Positions 60,101-64,000 of a stretch of 64,000 nucleotides of DNA are shown here, in pieces. The stretch's first letter is position 1, and every line of letters begins with the position of its first letter. The notes under the pieces were generated by a model. It was not told the DNA's origin. It saw only the letters and a list, made by a program, of their open reading frames with translations, and did not search any database. This stretch comes from Styela clava (lineage: Eukaryota; Chordata; Ascidiacea; Stolidobranchia; Styelidae). The stretch is taken from positions 13,569,001 to 13,633,000 of the forward strand of contig NC_135258.1 in the NCBI RefSeq assembly GCF_964204865.1, written 5' to 3'. Made by a program: the position numbers and the translations under genes.

Positions 60101-61939
60101 AGAAGGAGAGCTCGCGTCTTGACGGCGTATTTTATGTAATATTTATGGTTTCGTTAAAGAAAAGGAATGATTCCTAACAGAATGGAAATCCCCTATTGTC
60201 TTGCGTGTTTTCTTGCACGCTACCGGAAGCACAAATGTCCAAATATTTTTTGGCGATTTCTTTTTACAGATTCCTGAGAATATAATAATTTTATACACTA
60301 CTTCATCACATTTTTTGTAAACAATCAATCTTAACCTTGGGTATTGATTGGCAAAGTCATTTTGTTGATTTATAAATTTTGTTTCCGCGTGAACGGTGGT
60401 TTGTAGCCGAGAAAACAAACATGCTATGAAAATTGACCAAAAACGGTGTTAGGAAATTCAAGATTTTATTTTTAAATACTGTTTCCGACTACAAACATAA
60501 AATTTATATATTAACTGGTTCTCCCTATAAATATGCGTTAGACATGATACTGGAAATTTTTCTGTAACGTGAGCTGAACTTGTTTTGCTGTTAATAATCA
60601 ATAATATTTTATTGATAAAGTGCTTAAACGTTATGGATTAGTAACTGACGCGTGGTGAATATGGATATGCGAAGGTCGTTGAGTTTGAATATCGGTTATG
60701 ACGCGTTCTACACACGTGCATGACACATAAATTCTAAAGCTGGGCTTAGTGACATTTTAAGGTTCTCGGTACACCTAGTTTACGTGATTTCTTGTTCCAG
60801 AAATTTAGGAATTATTTCTAGGATTGGCAATACCTCAAGTTCAATATCAAGCCAAAATTAACAATATTAGTTTTAGCTAGAAGTAATAAACCTATGAAAT
60901 GCTCTCAAATACTGTAATACCACTCATCAAATACTCTCATATACGAGTACTTTCCATAATCTTTAAACATTTTTTACGATTTGTTTGATTCTAGAAACAT
61001 CATGCGATTTCGACTCCGGATTATGTGGTTGGACTCAGGTCACCACCGATGATTTTGACTGGGAACGAGCAAAAGATGGTACTCCTAGTCACAATACCGG
61101 GCCTACTGGCGACCATACATCCAAGCAAGGTAAAACACAAGACGCATCATAATACGTACTACTTGAAAAGCCTATTTTATGAAAACGAATTTTTTTATCA
61201 TCAACACAGGTCACTTTTTGTTCATCGAAGCTTCAAGTCCACGTATAGCAGGTGACGTCGCTCGGCTTCTTTCTCCAAAATTGACAACAAAACCGCATTG
61301 CTTGCAAGTGTGGTACCATATGTATGGTTCTCAAATTGGTGCAATATTGGTAAGTGAAATGATCATTTTCAGCTTAAGTAAACTGTGTAAAAATTGCTGA
61401 TTTTAGCAATTTATAGAAATTAGCGTAGATATTTATCAAAATAAGACATTGAGTTTCCCCAGTCGGTAGTCAGGATCAAGTTACACCAAAATTGAACGTT
61501 TTCCCCCCACCCACACGGATTATTATACTGTGTAATTGCGCTATTTTTTCATTTTTATTGCAAAAAATATTCATATATTACAGATAAAGCAAATTACGAA
61601 TGGAGTAGAGCAAAAATTGATTGAAAAGGTAGGCAACAAGGGAGACAAATGGTTGTACGCAGAAGTTGACGTTATAACTCCAGCAGTAAAGACGGTGCGT
61701 GGTCCCATATACGGAAAATGGAAAGATGAAGCATACACACAAGTCGCCATTGATGGTGTACGAGGAGGAGGTTACCCTGGTGATCTTGCCATTGATGACG
61801 TCAAGATTACGTCATCACCATGTGGTAAGCGTCCCATTTTCCTTTATTACTGGTATTACCCATCAGCATTATTAGCAATAATTTAATAAACCAGACGGTT
61901 TTGATTGCTATATATTAACAATTTACAGACAATCCATAA
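48193..61939 (+). CDS. Secreted astacin metalloprotease with CUB and two MAM domains, 20 exons
   Basis: Exons: 48193-48256, 50394-50688, 51737-51960, 52058-52104, 52476-52575, 52666-52783, 53053-53234, 53453-53574, 53649-53742, 54218-54388, 54601-54704, 54817-54907, 55920-56126, 56921-57089, 57623-57731, 57833-58076, 60995-61129, 61210-61349, 61584-61824, 61929-61939. Every join keeps phase; total 2868 nt, 955 residues. Signal peptide 1-17; long acidic propeptide to about 210 with the astacin aspartate switch EGDMKF (D205). Catalytic domain ~211-415 with [19 protein letters not shown] (zinc ligands H313, H317, H323; catalytic E314), Met-turn SVMHY (M367, Y369) and the closing [23 protein letters not shown] ~422-537; MAM ~565-728; Thr/Pro-rich linker 729-782, likely O-glycosylated; second MAM ~784-952. 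No transmembrane segment in the main form. It resembles meprin and tolloid relatives but matches neither layout. Substrate unknown. Confidence 0.93.
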
Positions 61940-61951
61940 ATAAAAAATAAA
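61939..61951 (+). terminator. Polyadenylation signals at the end of the astacin gene
   Basis: Two AATAAA hexamers (61939-61944 and 61946-61951) directly follow, and overlap by one base, the TAA stop of the last exon. This supports the terminal micro-exon at 61929-61939. Confidence 0.6.
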
Positions 61952-64000
61952 TGTAAATTACCTGAATTTATCTGACATAAAACCAATGGCCATATTTAGA
62001 TATTTTAAACTCCAGACACCCGATAATGATTTCCATTGGCACACCCTACTCATAATAAAAAAGGTTTAATGAAGCAAAATTACTATTTTGCGTCCGGTCA
62101 TATATTTCCAGATGACATAAGTTTAATCCATGTTTTGCAAAAGCTTTTCTGTCAATTAATCACACCCGAAAGGCTTCGTTTAATTTCTGGTCCATATTAG
62201 AAAAGGGTTGAAAATTTGCAAGTCGCAGCAAAAGGAAATGTAAAATTAGTTAAGTAATAAATATAATAAGCATTAGATTTCTTTCATTTAATAATAAACC
62301 AACGTGACCTCATTTAACACGACTTTCGCTTGGTTCCCGGTTCCGAGACCATCGAAAATTATCCATGGCGCAGATTCAAAACCAATACAGTTTAACATTA
62401 CTTTTAAATTTCTATTTAAAAAAAAAAAAAATTAAAAAAAAATAATCCTAGAGAACATAGACAATATTTTAGATCTGTGTTCTTTTCAAATATTTTAGAT
62501 AGCTCTTTATAAAACAAACAAAAACTGAAGCCAAAAGATGAAATTCGACCTCCTGGCATATTGCAGATCGATGTCGGTCGTAATAATAGAACATAATAGC
62601 TTCGACATATGTTTGATTTAGGATAGATCATGCAAAATTATGTTTTATTTTGTATAAGTTTGAATTCTTGCTAACAATGCGGTCCTTTCGAGAATTTTTA
62701 TGGCGAGTTTTCTTCACACATTTTGCCACAAACTCGACTTACTACTTATATGCTTTGTAAACTACCACCAATGACTAGTATAAATAAATAGTTCTCGATA
62801 GTGATATCCCATTAAAATGTAATCACGAGTAACTGTTTATTGTCAGGCCTTAAGACGATTATCCACAACACGAGTGCGTGTGAAAAAAGTGTGATCAACT
62901 CAATCATTGATCTTTGTTTAATAATTCCAAGTACAACATGAATGTTTATTTAGAAGATATTCACACACGATTTCATCTGTTCAAAATAGTGTGCGAATTA
63001 GTAAATAAATCCGATCTCAAATTTGGATTCATTTCAATAAAAAACATCTGTTAAATTGAGTTAAAAACAGCTGAAACCCGTAAAAATTATCATCATAAAC
63101 CATTAATTTTATTTAATTATGTAGTGTTGATAATTGCTGGCTAAAAAGGAAATTCTGGTTTGTAATTTGGACTAATTTAGTTAAATTTTATTGAGCTCAA
63201 CTGCCGACAATGATTAGACCTAATTTATTTTAAAATTTGACTTTTATAATAATTCAAGTTTGTGTGATAGATAAAAAGGTACATTCATTTACGTAACAAG
63301 CTTGAAATTATTCAATTTAAAAATAGGTTACTGTATTTAATACCTCAAAGGATCGAGTTTTATTAACAATCGACCTTTTGAGGATTTTAAAAAATCTTCC
63401 AAGAACATATACCACATTCCGACATCATAATTATTATTCGGCTGTGATTGTGGCTTATTTAACGGTCGATTATTTCTCATTTAGCCTTAAATATACGTCA
63501 CAAATTATTAGGGAAAAAAGATAAAAACTAAGCTCCCATGCAGTTTTGATTTAGAGTTTTTATTCAAATACTGATCCGTTAGGCCAAAGTCAAAGTAAAA
63601 AAAATGATATCTTTCACTAGCCTACTGTTGGGAAACAAGAATTCGATATTACATTGTAACTCTATACGAAATGCTTATTAGCTGTGACGGGAGAAACTCA
63701 CCACTCGTATGACACTTTAGAAATACCGATATAAATATATTATTGATAATTGTGGTGGGTCTTTACAAAGTGGGTATCACGATGTAATAAAATTATAATG
63801 ATGTCATATCTTTCATGTAAAGATGCAATATTTATCCTCTCAAATCAAAAACACCGCGATTGTGGACAACAAAAATACAATTACGTAATTTAATGACAAG
63901 TAGTAATTATATGACTGACAAAAACGATTCTCCCAAATAAAAAAAAATCGGAAATAGGTCATATTTAACTTTATATTCTAACATGGTTTGAAACTCCCAA
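61952..64000. other. Right-hand intergenic DNA, nothing recognised
   Basis: AT-rich, with a long A-run region near 62420-62445. No exon with family resemblance on either strand. Confidence 0.45.

Overview
ORGANISM. This is a eukaryotic nuclear window. The genes are split by short AT-rich GT-AG introns (mostly 0.1-1 kb), intergenic DNA is AT-rich, and there is a satellite array plus cut-and-paste transposon relics. The protein set (RIOK3, DNAJA-type Hsp40, SLAIN, MRPL52, TSEN2 and an astacin-CUB-MAM-MAM protease) is animal. Compact genes and general sequence texture suggest an invertebrate, perhaps an ascidian tunicate. That last step is inference, because no species-diagnostic sequence was recognised. 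LAYOUT. (1) 1-340: last exon of an unidentified + strand gene. (2) 1.6-11.1 kb: RIOK3 on the minus strand, ten exons reconstructed to 544 codons, with four non-autonomous hAT-type elements in its introns, each with a perfect 8-bp target duplication. (3) 11.95-12.93 kb: an intronless DNAJA-like co-chaperone with no J domain, minus strand. (4) 13-16.4 kb: intergenic DNA with a LINE 3' fragment. (5) 16.4-24.7 kb: about 41 copies of a 195-bp satellite, the first ~2.9 kb in one orientation and the remaining ~5.4 kb inverted, with a trimeric 585-bp higher-order period in both halves and a MITE inside. (6) 24.7-29.1 kb: intergenic. (7) 29.15-30.83 kb: an intronless SLAIN gene, minus strand. (8) 30.8-34.5 kb: intergenic, with a MITE rich in CRE-like motifs. 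(9) 34.55-38.05 kb: MRPL52 (+) and TSEN2 (-), convergent, with stop codons 16 bp apart. (10) 38-48 kb: about 10 kb with no recognised gene. (11) 48.2-61.9 kb: a 20-exon secreted astacin metalloprotease (signal peptide, acidic propeptide, astacin, CUB, MAM, Thr-rich linker, MAM; 955 codons). (12) 62-64 kb: nothing recognised. HOW THE GENES RELATE. RIOK3 (ribosome-associated kinase), the DNAJA-like protein (chaperone), SLAIN (microtubule plus ends), MRPL52 (mitochondrial ribosome) and TSEN2 (tRNA splicing) are housekeeping functions with no obvious shared pathway. The astacin protein is a secreted protease. Most exon joins were checked by reading phase and by agreement with the remembered protein family; no alignment was run.
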